A DNA stretch of 64,000 nucleotides from CBFFRJ01 sp051486985. Its GTDB lineage: Bacteria; Pseudomonadota; Gammaproteobacteria; Enterobacterales; Enterobacteriaceae. The translations under genes were made by a program, and so were the position numbers. Below the pieces are notes generated by a model, which did not search any database, was not told where the DNA came from, and saw only the letters and a list, made by a program, of their open reading frames with translations. The stretch covers positions 1 to 64,000 of the forward strand of contig NZ_JAHVDV010000028.1 of NCBI RefSeq assembly GCF_051486985.1, in the 5' to 3' direction. Positions 25,943-34,893 of this stretch are shown here, piece after piece (position 1 is the stretch's first letter; the number at the start of each line of letters is the position of its first letter).

Positions 25943-27465
25943 GCATTGTTCTCCTTCACCTGGCGAACAACATCAATCACGCTACCATCACGGTAGCGAA
26001 TCACGCCGACAATACGGTCAGTGAATTCAATGGGTTTCGGTGTGCCGGTAAGGGAAATCGCGCGCTGATAAAGTACATCGATATCCACTACTTTAAGGCC
26101 CGCCGCCACCAGGCGCTCGCGAATTTCCGGCCGTGCGGGGTTGACCGCGATACCGTGGTCGGTGACCAGCACATCAATGCTCTCCCCCGGTGTCAGCAGC
26201 GTGGTCACACGCTTAACCACTGTCGGAATGCGGGTGCGCAGCAGCGGCGCCACTACAATGGTCAGGTTAGCAGACGCCGCCACGTCGCAGTGTCCACCGG
26301 ACGCGCCGCGCATCACGCCGTCAGAGCCGGTAATGACGTTGACGTTAAAATCGACATCAATTTCCAGCGCGCTGAGGATAACCACATCCAGCTGGTCGCA
26401 ACTGGCGGCTTTACTGCCGGGGTTAGCGTAGACGTTGGTGGAGATTTCCACGTGATTCGGATTACGCGCCAGCGAAGCCGCCGCTTCGCTGTCGAAGCAC
26501 TGGGTGTCGAGCAGCTTCGCCACCAGCCCTTTTTCATGCAGCGAAACCAGACCCCCGGTGATGCCGCCCAGCGCAAAGTTTGCCTTTATGCCGCTGCGCT
26601 CCATCTTCTCTTCCATAAAGCGTGTGCAGGCCGTGGCCGCCGCGCCGGAACCGGTCTGCATGGAAAAACCGTTTTTGAAGTAGCCGGAGTGTTCGATAAC
26701 GTCCGCCGCGTAGCGGGCTATCATCAGTTCACGCGGATTGCTGGTGACACGGGCCGCGCCAACGCTGATTTTCGCCGGGTCGCCCACGCTCTCTACCTGC
26801 ACGATGTAGTCTACCTGATCCTGCACCAGGCTTGCCGGCATGTTGGGGAACGGCACCAGCTCTTCGGTCAGCAGTACCACGTTGCGGGCGAACTGCGCAT
26901 CCACCATCGCATACCCCAGCGACCCGCAGGCGGATTTGCCGTGCGTGCCGTTGGCGTTGCCAAACTCATCGCTGCACGGCACCCCGAGAAATGCGACGTC
27001 AATGTTCAGCTCACCGTCCTGCAATAGCTTAACGCGACCGCCGTGAGAGTGAATTTGCACCGGCTCTTGCATCAGGCCGTGAGAGATAGCGTCGGCCAGC
27101 TTGCCGCGCATCCCGGAGGTATAAATCCGGCTAATTACGCCATTCTGAATATGCTCAATCAGGCTGTCGTTGCAGGTCATCAGCGAACTGGAGGCCAGGG
27201 TCAGGTGTTTAAAACCCAGGCGCGCCAGGGTCGCCACGACCGTGTTAATCACCCGGTCGCCTTCACGAAACGCATGATGGAACGAAATGGTCATCCCATC
27301 CTTCAGGCCGCTACGGGCAATGGCCTCTTCGAGCGTGGCGCACAGTTTACGGTGATGTTTACTCTCAACATCCGCAAGCCACGGCGTCGCCGTGTGGGCC
27401 GTATCAAAGGGTTTTAAGTCGCGCAGGTGCGGAAAATTAACGTGGAGAAGCTCTGTCTGATTCAT
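25939..27465 (-). CDS. citF: citrate lyase alpha subunit
   Basis: 508 residues from ATG 27465 (MNQTELLHVNFPHLRDLKPF) with AAGGACAG upstream. Citrate:acetyl-ACP transferase, the first half-reaction of citrate cleavage. Glycine-rich stretches such as GGITGGLVSLHEKGLVAK and GASGGHCDVAASANLTIV are typical of CitF. Works in the CitDEF complex in the cytoplasm during anaerobic citrate fermentation. Confidence 0.96.
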   Translation of the reverse strand: MNQTELLHVNFPHLRDLKPFDTAHTATPWLADVESKHHRKLCATLEEAIARSGLKDGMTISFHHAFREGDRVINTVVATLARLGFKHLTLASSSLMTCNDSLIEHIQNGVISRIYTSGMRGKLADAISHGLMQEPVQIHSHGGRVKLLQDGELNIDVAFLGVPCSDEFGNANGTHGKSACGSLGYAMVDAQFARNVVLLTEELVPFPNMPASLVQDQVDYIVQVESVGDPAKISVGAARVTSNPRELMIARYAADVIEHSGYFKNGFSMQTGSGAAATACTRFMEEKMERSGIKANFALGGITGGLVSLHEKGLVAKLLDTQCFDSEAAASLARNPNHVEISTNVYANPGSKAASCDQLDVVILSALEIDVDFNVNVITGSDGVMRGASGGHCDVAASANLTIVVAPLLRTRIPTVVKRVTTLLTPGESIDVLVTDHGIAVNPARPEIRERLVAAGLKVVDIDVLYQRAISLTGTPKPIEFTDRIVGVIRYRDGSVIDVVRQVKENNA

Positions 27466-27475
27466 TGTTCTGTCC

Positions 27476-28351
27476 TTACCGACGCACGCCGGACGCGGCG
27501 GCACGTTCGAGTACAACCTGCGCGTGGTTAATGATAGGGCCGTCGATCATTTTGCCGTTCAGGGAGACCACGCCAAGCCCGTTACGTTCGCCCTCCTGTG
27601 CCGCTTCGATCACGCGTTTCGCGTGATCGACTTCCTGCTGGGTAGGCGCATAGGCATTGTGCAGCAGATCGATCTGTCGGGGGTTGATCAAGGATTTACC
27701 GTTGAAGCCCATTTTGCGGATCAGCTCGACCTCTCGCAGGAAGCCCGCTTCGTCGTTCAAATCTGACCACACCACGTCAAAGGCATCGATGCCTGCGGCG
27801 CGCGCGGCATGCAGTACGGCACAACGGGCGTAGAACAGCTCAGTGCCGTCACCGCGTTCGGTCTGCATGTCCATCACATAGTCGAATGCCGCCAGCGCAA
27901 TGCCGATCAGACGCTGAGAGCTACGGGCAATGGCCACCGCATTGATCACGCCAATTGCCGACTCGATAGCCGCCATCACACGCGTGGAGCCGATTTCACG
28001 GCCACATTCCAGTTCGATGCGTTCCAGGTGGCGTTCCAGTTCGTAGATATCGTCCGGCGTATCGGTCTTCGGCAGACGCACCACGTCCACCCCGGCGCGT
28101 ACCACGGCTTCCAGATCTTGCAGGCCAAACGGGGTATTGAGCGGGTTAATGCGCACCACGGTTTCGATATCTTTGTACATCGGGTGTTGCAGGGCGTGGA
28201 ATACCAGCACACGGGCAGTGTCTTTCTCACGCAGGGCTACCGCATCTTCCAGGTCGAACATAATCGAGTCCGGGCGGTAGATAAACGCCGTGGAGAGCAT
28301 GGCGGCATTGGCACCGGGGAGGAACAGCATACTACGACGAAGTTTTTTCAT
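27476..28351 (-). CDS. citE: citrate lyase beta subunit
   Basis: 291 residues. Citryl-ACP lyase, releasing oxaloacetate. TIM barrel of the HpcH/CitE type: RRSMLFLPGANAAM, MFDLEDAVALREKDTAR, VVRLPKTDTPDD, AAIESAIGVINA, and GKSLINPRQIDLLH. The region RLIGIALAAFDYVMDMQTER differs from the E. coli K-12 protein as I recall it, so this looks like a different lineage of the cluster. It overlaps the citD stop by 4 bp (ATGA). Confidence 0.95.
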   Translation of the reverse strand: MKKLRRSMLFLPGANAAMLSTAFIYRPDSIMFDLEDAVALREKDTARVLVFHALQHPMYKDIETVVRINPLNTPFGLQDLEAVVRAGVDVVRLPKTDTPDDIYELERHLERIELECGREIGSTRVMAAIESAIGVINAVAIARSSQRLIGIALAAFDYVMDMQTERGDGTELFYARCAVLHAARAAGIDAFDVVWSDLNDEAGFLREVELIRKMGFNGKSLINPRQIDLLHNAYAPTQQEVDHAKRVIEAAQEGERNGLGVVSLNGKMIDGPIINHAQVVLERAAASGVRR

Positions 28352-28641
28352 AGCAGTTTCTCCCAGTTGATCTGGTCACTGTCGCTGGCACGCAGAAGAG
28401 CGCTTTGCAGACGGGCACGGATAACGCAGTCCAGCGCACCTTTATCTTCGATAATTACCACTCCCTGGTGGACGTCCAGATTACGCAGCGTGGTGACCAC
28501 CACCTCACGAATCTGGTCGCCGAACTGCTTAATCACTTCACTGTGGATGACGATGTCCAGCTCCCCTTCGGCGGGGGCTATTTTCACCATCAGGTCGCTG
28601 GATTCCAGGGTCCCGGCCAGCGCCTCCCTAACAATTTTCAT
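28348..28641 (-). CDS. citD: citrate lyase acyl carrier protein (gamma subunit)
   Basis: 97 residues. Carries the covalently bound prosthetic group on Ser14 (in AGTLESSDL), the site known in the family. Small acidic carrier, stoichiometric with CitE and CitF. It lies 19 bp after citC and is coupled to citE. Confidence 0.95.
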   Translation of the reverse strand: MKIVREALAGTLESSDLMVKIAPAEGELDIVIHSEVIKQFGDQIREVVVTTLRNLDVHQGVVIIEDKGALDCVIRARLQSALLRASDSDQINWEKLL

Positions 28642-28660
28642 ATTTTATGTCCTGAGTTTT

Positions 28661-29680
28661 TTAAGCGACTTCCGCGCTGTAGTACATTTCAAGGTGCGCG
28701 AAAGTGGTATCCGGTACGATTTCCCGAATACGGGAAAACTGCTGCGTTTTCAGTAAACGCCGAACTTCCGAGGCTGAAATGGCATTGCCCGTCGCTTTGA
28801 TGCGCGGGATCTCAATTACCTCTACCGCGCCCGCCAGCAGACTGTGCATGGTCTGGTTGTACTGACGGGTGATATCGCAAAACGGCTCGGATCCGATAAA
28901 GCGATGGGTAATACCCAGCGCCGGGGCAATGTGGTTGCGGAAAATCAGCAGATCGATCTCGCTCCATGCCTGCTGCACTTTCCCGCTCTCTTTAAGAAAA
29001 TAGGCCGGGAAGGTGGCGCGGGAGATGATGTACGCCGACCCTTCGTGCACGGTGACGTTGGGCAGATGGGCCACCCCGGCTCTCACCATCTTCATACGCG
29101 CGGTAAACGGGAAAAAGGAGGCATCCTCCTGCACCACGAACAGGTGTAAGTGATCACAGGATTTAGCGGCCTGTTCCACCAGGTGACGGTGTCCGAGCGT
29201 GAAGGGGTTCGCGTTCATGACGATCGCGCCGATTCGCGCGCCAGCCACGTGCGCACGCTGCAACGAACGGCAATAGCGGCTGATGCCAGACGGTGTGTTT
29301 TCCATTAACACGGCGTTATTGCCGCTCTGGGCAATCGGCCAGAATCCACTGCGCGCAAAGCGCTCCCGGTTACAGGGGCGTGTGCAGAGAAACAGATGAA
29401 AATGGCCTCTGGCGAGCGCCAGGTGCTCGACTTCCGCCAGCAACCGGGCGCTGAGATTTTCTCCACGCAGGGCTTCATCTACCGCCACACACTTGATGAC
29501 GTTAGCGGTCAGACCCGCACAACCCACCAGCCGCGTACCGGACCAGGCTTCAACGAAGGTGGTGATATCGCTGTCCAGACCTAAGCCGCTGTCGGCGAGC
29601 AGTGAACGGATCTGCATAAAGCGCTGCGATCCGCTTGCCACGTCTGCCACGCGAAAATCGATGGGGAGTTGTGTTTGCAT
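28661..29680 (-). CDS. citC: [citrate (pro-3S)-lyase] ligase
   Basis: 339 residues from ATG 29680 (MQTQLPIDFRVADV). Acetylates the thiol of the CitD prosthetic group with acetate and ATP, activating citrate lyase. An N-terminal GNAT-like domain (about 1-130) is followed by a nucleotidyltransferase domain with GAIVMNANPFTLGHRHLVE (the NPFTxGH motif) and later AISASEVRRLL. The frame extends 18 codons further upstream into the FAH-family gene, but the family start is the chosen ATG. Confidence 0.95.
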   Translation of the reverse strand: MQTQLPIDFRVADVASGSQRFMQIRSLLADSGLGLDSDITTFVEAWSGTRLVGCAGLTANVIKCVAVDEALRGENLSARLLAEVEHLALARGHFHLFLCTRPCNRERFARSGFWPIAQSGNNAVLMENTPSGISRYCRSLQRAHVAGARIGAIVMNANPFTLGHRHLVEQAAKSCDHLHLFVVQEDASFFPFTARMKMVRAGVAHLPNVTVHEGSAYIISRATFPAYFLKESGKVQQAWSEIDLLIFRNHIAPALGITHRFIGSEPFCDITRQYNQTMHSLLAGAVEVIEIPRIKATGNAISASEVRRLLKTQQFSRIREIVPDTTFAHLEMYYSAEVA

Positions 29681-29696
29681 GATGCTGCCTGCTTCC

Positions 29697-30563
29697 TTAG
29701 TGCGCCGCCGCCAGGGTTTGCTGCATGGGTGCATCGGCGATCACATTGCTGAGGTGACCGATGTTTTCGATCTCCACTTCAATGCGATCCCCGGCATGCA
29801 TGAACAGCGGAGGCGTGCGTTTTTTACCCACGCCGCCCGGAGAGCCCGTAATGATCACGTCGCCAGCGTTCAGGCGGGTAAAGGTACTGATGTACTCGAT
29901 AAGCTCTGCCACCTTGTGGATCATGCTGGCGGTGTTGTCTTCCTGCACCATGCGACCATTCAGCCAGGTGCGGATGGCAAGACTATGCGGATCAGGGATC
30001 TCATCCGCCGTGGCCATCCAGGGGCCAAAGGCACCGGTCTGACGCCAGTTTTTACCGGCGGTAAACCAGGTGTGCTGCCAGTCGCGGGCGGAACCGTCCA
30101 TGTAGCAGCTGTAGCCTGCGACAAAGTTCAGCGCCTCGTCGCGGGAGATGTCTTCTCCGCTTTTGCCGATGATCACCGCCAGCTCGCCCTCATAGTCAAA
30201 CTCCCTGGAGTGGCGCGGCTTGAGGACGGGCGTCTGGTGTCCGGTTTGTGAATCAGCGAAGCGGATAAACAGCGTCGGCGCCGGATTGTGCTGGTCAAAC
30301 TCTTTGCGTTTTTCGGCGTAGTTCATGCCAACGCAGAGAATTTTTCCTGGGTTATCAATCACCGGTAAAAATTCCAGTGCATCGAAGTGCAGATCCGCCT
30401 GGTCACCGGCAAACTGCCGGGCTTCGCTTAACGCGTCGGCGGCGAGCAGCGATTTCAAATCACTGTAACGGCTCCCCAGACGGCGTCCCAGATCGACCAC
30501 ACCATCCGCTTTCACGATCCCGTAACTGCGGATCCCCTGATGGACAAAGCTTGCGAGTTTCAT
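29697..30563 (-). CDS. fumarylacetoacetate hydrolase (FAH) family protein in the cit operon
   Basis: 288 residues from ATG 30563 (MKLASFVHQGIRSYGIVKAD). FAH-fold metal-dependent hydrolase/decarboxylase: ILCVGMNYAEKRKEF, the metal-ligand region FDYEGELAVIIGK, and DVIITGSPGGVG. FAH members include oxaloacetate decarboxylases and acylpyruvases. Lying 22 bp after the transporter and 16 bp before citC, it is part of the citrate operon. An oxaloacetate- or oxaloacetate-tautomer-processing role is an attractive inference, since no membrane oxaloacetate decarboxylase genes are nearby, but the sequence does not prove it. Confidence 0.88.
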   Translation of the reverse strand: MKLASFVHQGIRSYGIVKADGVVDLGRRLGSRYSDLKSLLAADALSEARQFAGDQADLHFDALEFLPVIDNPGKILCVGMNYAEKRKEFDQHNPAPTLFIRFADSQTGHQTPVLKPRHSREFDYEGELAVIIGKSGEDISRDEALNFVAGYSCYMDGSARDWQHTWFTAGKNWRQTGAFGPWMATADEIPDPHSLAIRTWLNGRMVQEDNTASMIHKVAELIEYISTFTRLNAGDVIITGSPGGVGKKRTPPLFMHAGDRIEVEIENIGHLSNVIADAPMQQTLAAAH

Positions 30564-30585
30564 ATCAGTTCCTGTAACACATGAA

Positions 30586-31950
30586 TCAAACGAGGAAGTT
30601 GCCAAGGACCAGCAGCGATACCGAGACATTGATTGCGCCGCCAATACGGGTGGCAATCTGCGCGAACGGCATCAGACTCATACGGTTACCCGCAGTGAGG
30701 ATGGCAACATCCCCGGTGCCACCCTGCCCGCTCTGACAGCAGGAGACGATGGCAACATCAATCGGATGCATACCGATTTTTTCACCGACGAAGAAGCCGG
30801 TCGCGACAAGGGCAGACACGGTGCTGACGATAACCAGCAGGTTCGTCAGGGTGAAAGCGTGAACCAGCTCCTGCCACGGCGTGATAGCTACACCAACGGC
30901 AAAAAGGATGGGATAGGTCACGGAGGTCTGGAAGAATTTGTAAACGACCTGCGAGCCTTCAAGGATTTTCGGCGACACGCCGTGCACCAGCTTGACCAGC
31001 ACCGCCATGAACAGCATGCCAACCGGTGCAGGCAGACCAATCAGCTTGTGGCCCAGCATACCCAGCATATAGAGCAGTACCGCCAGCAGCGCGCCGGAGG
31101 CAATGGTCGTGACGTCCGCTTTGCCGCTGAATGCCGGTGCAGGCGTTGACTTCTCAGCGCTGTTCGGTTGGTCAGGCATCAACTGGCCTTCGCCAGTCAG
31201 GTGCGGGAAGCGTTTACCCAGCTGGTTCAGGCAGCCGGAGATGATGATGGCGGTCAGCCCACCCAGCATCACCATCGGCAACACGCGACCGAGCGCAACA
31301 CCCTGATCCATATGCAGAATAGTGGCGTAACCGATGGAGAGCGGAATAGCCCCTTCACCCACGCCGCCGGCCATAATAGGCAGAATAATAAAGAAGAAGA
31401 TCTGGAAGGGTTCAAGACCGAGCAGCATACCGACGCTCATTCCCACGATCATGCCGACAATCTCGCCGCACAGCATCGGGAAGAAAATGCGCAGAAAGCC
31501 CTGAATCAGCGTGGTGCGGTTCATGCTCATGATACTGCCCACGATAATGCAGCAGATATAGAGATAGAGAATGTTGGTGGACTTGTAGAATTTGGTGGTG
31601 GACTCCACTACCACGTCGGGCAGCAGGCCATAATAGACCATTGCGGACGGGATAAAGGTGGCGCAAATTGCCGCCGCACCGAGTTTACCGATAATCGGCA
31701 GGCGTTTGCCAAATTCGCCGCAGGCGAAGCCGAAAAACGCGAGGGTAGCGACCATCACCACGATATCGCTCGGCAATTTCCCACCCAGACAGTCAACTGC
31801 TATCAATGCACCAGCGAGAACAAATAATGGCAATGGAATAATCCCGACCTTCCAGGTATCCATGATGTGCCACCATCTGTCTTTTAAAGATGTTTTTTGA
31901 ATCGAGAGCGATTCAGAGGTAATAGAAAAAGAATCATCAGTTGTGCTCAT
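30586..31950 (-). CDS. citW: 2-hydroxycarboxylate (citrate) transporter, CitW/CitS family
   Basis: 454 residues, with about 11 hydrophobic segments after a charged N-terminus. The two reentrant-loop signatures of the 2-HCT family are present: AGGVGEGAIPLS and CQSGQGGTGDVA. Transports citrate, probably in exchange for a fermentation end product such as acetate, as described for Klebsiella CitW, or with sodium as for CitS. The GGVGEG/GQGGTG pattern and N-terminus are closer to the CitW/CitP type than to Klebsiella CitS, so the symbol is a best guess. First gene of the operon, divergent from dpiB. Confidence 0.85.
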   Translation of the reverse strand: MSTTDDSFSITSESLSIQKTSLKDRWWHIMDTWKVGIIPLPLFVLAGALIAVDCLGGKLPSDIVVMVATLAFFGFACGEFGKRLPIIGKLGAAAICATFIPSAMVYYGLLPDVVVESTTKFYKSTNILYLYICCIIVGSIMSMNRTTLIQGFLRIFFPMLCGEIVGMIVGMSVGMLLGLEPFQIFFFIILPIMAGGVGEGAIPLSIGYATILHMDQGVALGRVLPMVMLGGLTAIIISGCLNQLGKRFPHLTGEGQLMPDQPNSAEKSTPAPAFSGKADVTTIASGALLAVLLYMLGMLGHKLIGLPAPVGMLFMAVLVKLVHGVSPKILEGSQVVYKFFQTSVTYPILFAVGVAITPWQELVHAFTLTNLLVIVSTVSALVATGFFVGEKIGMHPIDVAIVSCCQSGQGGTGDVAILTAGNRMSLMPFAQIATRIGGAINVSVSLLVLGNFLV

Positions 31951-32050
31951 AATTAAGCCCCTTGGTTATTTTGCAGCGTAAGAGTAAAGGGACAAGCGTT
32001 TACAATATGTGAGGGGTCGCATAATAAAACCAGAGTTTTAATGGCATCTA

Positions 32051-32119
32051 TGGTTTTTATGGTTTCTATTTTTTAATGTGATTAACGCCGTAATTATTCC
32101 CGTGGTTTTTATGGTTTCT
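32051..32119. promoter_or_regulatory. direct repeats in the cit/dpi divergent promoter region
   Basis: TGGTTTTTATGGTTTCT occurs perfectly at 32051-32067 and 32103-32119, start-to-start 52 bp, about five helical turns. Each copy contains TGGTTT twice with 9-bp period. They lie in the AT-rich 330-bp gap between citW and dpiB. CitB/DpiA response regulators bind AT-rich sites in such divergent promoters, so these are candidate binding sites. Confidence 0.55.
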
Positions 32120-32280
32120 TTATATTAAAAAACAATTTAATAACATTTTCAGAAAATCTCTGTTTCTTTATCAGTATCACTGCCTGCCTGATGTGCAAAG
32201 GATCACAAGTTTCCGGTAAACTCGCCACCGCAGCGCTGAAAGATGTTACATTGCTGTTTTTCTCGCTCGCGCGTGGCCTC

Positions 32281-33912
32281 ATGAAACTGTCGTTCCAGAT
32301 TAAGCTGTTTATATCGCTGGTTCTTTTTTTCTCCGGTTTGTTTATCTTACTGGGTAGTTATTATTATATCGATGTGGGCCGCCAGCTTTATCAGGAAATG
32401 AGTGTCAGGGCAAAAATACAAGCAGAAGAAATAGCCATTATCCCAAGCTTACGCAAGTCGGTTGCTGAAAAAGATACGTCGGCTATTGCTAATTTTATGC
32501 AGAAGGTCGTCAAGCGCAGCGATGCCAGCTTTATTGTTATTGGTGATAATAAAGGCATTCATCTTTTTCATTCTGTTTACCAAGACAGAGTCGGCACATT
32601 ATTGGTCGGCGGGGATAATCAGGAAGTGTTACAGGGGAAAAGCCTGACGACTATTCGTAAGGGCGGACTGGGTATTTCTTTACGCAGTAAAGCACCGATA
32701 TTTAACGACGCAGGCCAGGTCATCGGCATTGTCTCGGTGGGCTATCTCACAAGCTACCTCGACACCATCACGCTTGGTAAAGCGATCAACATCTTTATTG
32801 CTGCCGTACTACTGCTGGCGGCGCTGTTTATCTTTTCGTGGTTCTTCACCCGCAGTATTAAAAAGCAGATCTTTTCTCTGGAGCCACGGGAAATTGGCCT
32901 GCTGGTACGCCAGCAAAAAGCGATGATGGAGTCAATTTATGAAGGGGTGATCGCTATCGACAGCAATCTGCGTATTGAAGTGATCAACCAGGCCGCCAGG
33001 AAACTGCTGAGTCTGAGCCAGCCGACGCGGGCGCTGCGCGGGCAGTTGATTACCGAATTGATCCCAGGCGTCCCCTTTTTCTCCCGTGAGCTGATGCTTG
33101 AAAAAGATACTCATGATGAGATTTGCCGCTTTAATCAGGTGACGGTGATCGCGAGCCGGGTACGCATCATGCTGGAAGACAAATTACAGGGCTGGGTTAT
33201 CACCTTTCGCGATCGCAATGAGATAGACAGCCTCAGCGCCCAGCTCAGCCAGGTAAAACGCTACGTCGATAACCTGCGCATCATGCGCCACGAGCAGCTT
33301 AACCGGATGACGACCCTTTCCGGCCTGCTGCATATGGAGCGTTATGACGACGCCATACGCTACATACAGGCGCAGTCGGAACATGCCCAGGAGCTGCTCG
33401 ACTTTATCTCGTCCCGTTTTCACTCGCCGACGCTGTGCGGTTTGCTGCTGGGCAAAGCAGCCCGCGCGCGGGAAAAGGGGGTTGAGCTGGCATTCGATCC
33501 TGGTTGCCAGATGGCAAGACCAGCCCACTCACTGGCCGAAGCCGAACTTATCTCGATCATTGGCAATTTGCTGGATAACGCCATCGAAGCAACCCAACGC
33601 GCAGCGCTGCCGCACGATCCGGTTGATGTGCTGATCCTGCAAAATGAACGCGAGCTTATCATCGAAGTGGCCGATCGCGGTGTGGGGATCGCCCCGGATC
33701 TACGGCATCACATTTTTGAACGCGGGATGACCACCAAGCGCAGTGGCGATCATGGCATTGGCCTCTATCTGATCGCAAGCTATGTCACCCAGGCAGGCGG
33801 CACGATCGAAGTGTCTGATAACACCCCGCGCGGCACGATTTTCTCTTTATTTATTCCTGAAACGGGCCACGTATACACAAAATCATTCAAGATGCATCAA
33901 GGCGGCAACTGA
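32281..33912 (+). CDS. dpiB: citrate sensor histidine kinase (CitA/DpiB family)
   Basis: 543 residues from ATG 32281 (MKLSFQIKLFISLVLFFSG); a start at 32191 is possible but adds 30 atypical residues. TM1 about 8-28; periplasmic PAS domain about 30-165 with citrate-binding-type residues (FHSVYQDRVG, GKSLTTIRKGGLG, LRSKAPI); TM2 about 168-190; cytoplasmic PAS about 210-310; His-kinase part with phosphoacceptor His337 (MRHEQLNR), N-box LLDNAIEAT and G-boxes ADRGVGIAP and HGIGLYLI. The last 13 residues (from VYTKSF) are encoded by an ERIC element that overlaps the gene end. It presumably activates the divergent cit operon with DpiA. Confidence 0.93.
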   Translation: MKLSFQIKLFISLVLFFSGLFILLGSYYYIDVGRQLYQEMSVRAKIQAEEIAIIPSLRKSVAEKDTSAIANFMQKVVKRSDASFIVIGDNKGIHLFHSVYQDRVGTLLVGGDNQEVLQGKSLTTIRKGGLGISLRSKAPIFNDAGQVIGIVSVGYLTSYLDTITLGKAINIFIAAVLLLAALFIFSWFFTRSIKKQIFSLEPREIGLLVRQQKAMMESIYEGVIAIDSNLRIEVINQAARKLLSLSQPTRALRGQLITELIPGVPFFSRELMLEKDTHDEICRFNQVTVIASRVRIMLEDKLQGWVITFRDRNEIDSLSAQLSQVKRYVDNLRIMRHEQLNRMTTLSGLLHMERYDDAIRYIQAQSEHAQELLDFISSRFHSPTLCGLLLGKAARAREKGVELAFDPGCQMARPAHSLAEAELISIIGNLLDNAIEATQRAALPHDPVDVLILQNERELIIEVADRGVGIAPDLRHHIFERGMTTKRSGDHGIGLYLIASYVTQAGGTIEVSDNTPRGTIFSLFIPETGHVYTKSFKMHQGGN

Positions 33913-33999
33913 ATGAATCCCCAGGAGCTTACATGAGTAAGTGACTGGGGTGAATAAAGGCAGCCAACGAAGAGGCAGTTTGAAGGATGAAGTGTATAC
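33871..33999. repeat. ERIC element (copy 3), overlapping the dpiB end
   Basis: Terminal inverted repeats GTATACAC (33871-33878) and GTGTATAC (33992-33999), total 129 bp. The core GAATCCCCAGGAGCTTACAT and AGTAAGTGACTGGGGTGA are standard ERIC sequence. Its left 42 bp form the last 13 codons and stop of dpiB; the rest separates dpiB from dpiA. Confidence 0.95.
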
Positions 34000-34032
34000 A
34001 ATGCCCCGCTACGACGCTGGAAAACCAGACTT

Positions 34033-34731
34033 ATGCGACATGAACAGATAGGTGTACTGATAGTAGAAGATGAAAACGAGCTGGCGCAGCTCCATGCTGA
34101 ACTTATCGGTAAACATCCGCGCTTGCGGCTGGTAGGCATTGCCACGTCTCTGACAGAGGCGAAGGCGCTGCTCACCAGTAAACAGCCACAGCTGGTGCTG
34201 CTGGATAACTATCTGCCGGATGGCAAGGGCATCACCCTGATTAGCGATCCGATGATTATCCGCGCTAACTGTTCGGTGATTTTTATCACCGCCGCCAGCG
34301 ACATGGACACCTGTAGTCAGGCGATTCGCAACGGCGCCTTCGATTATATTCTCAAGCCGGTGTCGTGGAAGCGGCTTAGCCAGTCGCTGGAGCGTTTTGT
34401 GCAGTTCACCGAGCAGCAGCGGGTGTGGAAGATTGTCGACCAGCAGAACGTGGATTCGCTCTACCAGCTACAGGCGAAAAATTACAAGCTGGATAACGGC
34501 AGCAAAGGGATTGAGGAGAACACCTTGTCTCGCGTGCAGACGCTGTTTGCCGATGCCGGTGAGCGCTGTTTTTCGGTGGATGAGGTGGTGGTGGAGACGG
34601 GGTTAAGTAAAACCACCGCCCGCCGTTACCTGGAGCACGGCGTGGAGTCGGGCTTTTTAGCGGTGGAGATGCAGTACGGCAAGATTGGGCATCCAAGAAG
34701 GATGTACCGCCGGACGGCGGAGAGTGCATAG
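34033..34731 (+). CDS. dpiA: response regulator, CitB/DpiA family
   Basis: 232 residues. Receiver domain about 6-125 with the acidic pocket VEDEN, phosphoacceptor Asp58 (LVLLDNYLPDGKG), Thr in FITAAS and Lys in YILKPV. The C-terminal helix-turn-helix (FSVDEVVVETGLSKTTARRYLEHG) is of the CitB type. Partner of the upstream kinase, 120 bp away because of the intervening ERIC element. Confidence 0.94.
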   Translation: MRHEQIGVLIVEDENELAQLHAELIGKHPRLRLVGIATSLTEAKALLTSKQPQLVLLDNYLPDGKGITLISDPMIIRANCSVIFITAASDMDTCSQAIRNGAFDYILKPVSWKRLSQSLERFVQFTEQQRVWKIVDQQNVDSLYQLQAKNYKLDNGSKGIEENTLSRVQTLFADAGERCFSVDEVVVETGLSKTTARRYLEHGVESGFLAVEMQYGKIGHPRRMYRRTAESA

Positions 34732-34747
34732 GGATTGTGCCCAGTTT

Positions 34748-34858
34748 TCCCCCTCACCCTCTCCCCAAAGGGGCGAGGGGACTGTTCAGTGCGATCTGGT
34801 AGACCTCACACTCCGCTTTTCTCCCTCTCCTCGTGGGAGAGGGCCGGGGTGAGGGCAT
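34748..34858. repeat. pair of REP-like palindromes between dpiA and speC
   Basis: CCCTCACCCTCTCCCC-AAA-GGGGCGAGGGG (about 34750-34780) and, inverted, CCCTCTCC-TCGT-GGGAGAGGG followed by CCGGGGTGAGGGC (about 34822-34856). Same family as the palindromes at 17249-17512. Separates the convergent dpiA and speC genes. Confidence 0.85.
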
Positions 34859-34893
34859 CAGGCCGCAGAGGAAAGCATCAGGCCGCAGAGGAC
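34856..34893. repeat. 20-bp-period tandem duplication at the speC stop
   Basis: GCATCAGGCCGCAGAGGA occurs at 34856-34873 and again at 34876-34893. The second copy holds the end of speC including its stop codon; the first copy lies just beyond it. Confidence 0.85.

Noticed and set aside
26155..27027. 290-codon plus-strand frame across citF
   Set aside because: Antisense shadow of the conserved CitF frame, with repetitive His/Arg-rich composition.
32004..32019. CRP site in the cit/dpi promoter region (TGTGAGGGGTCGCA)
   Set aside because: The half sites are only 4 bp apart rather than 6, so it does not fit CRP spacing.
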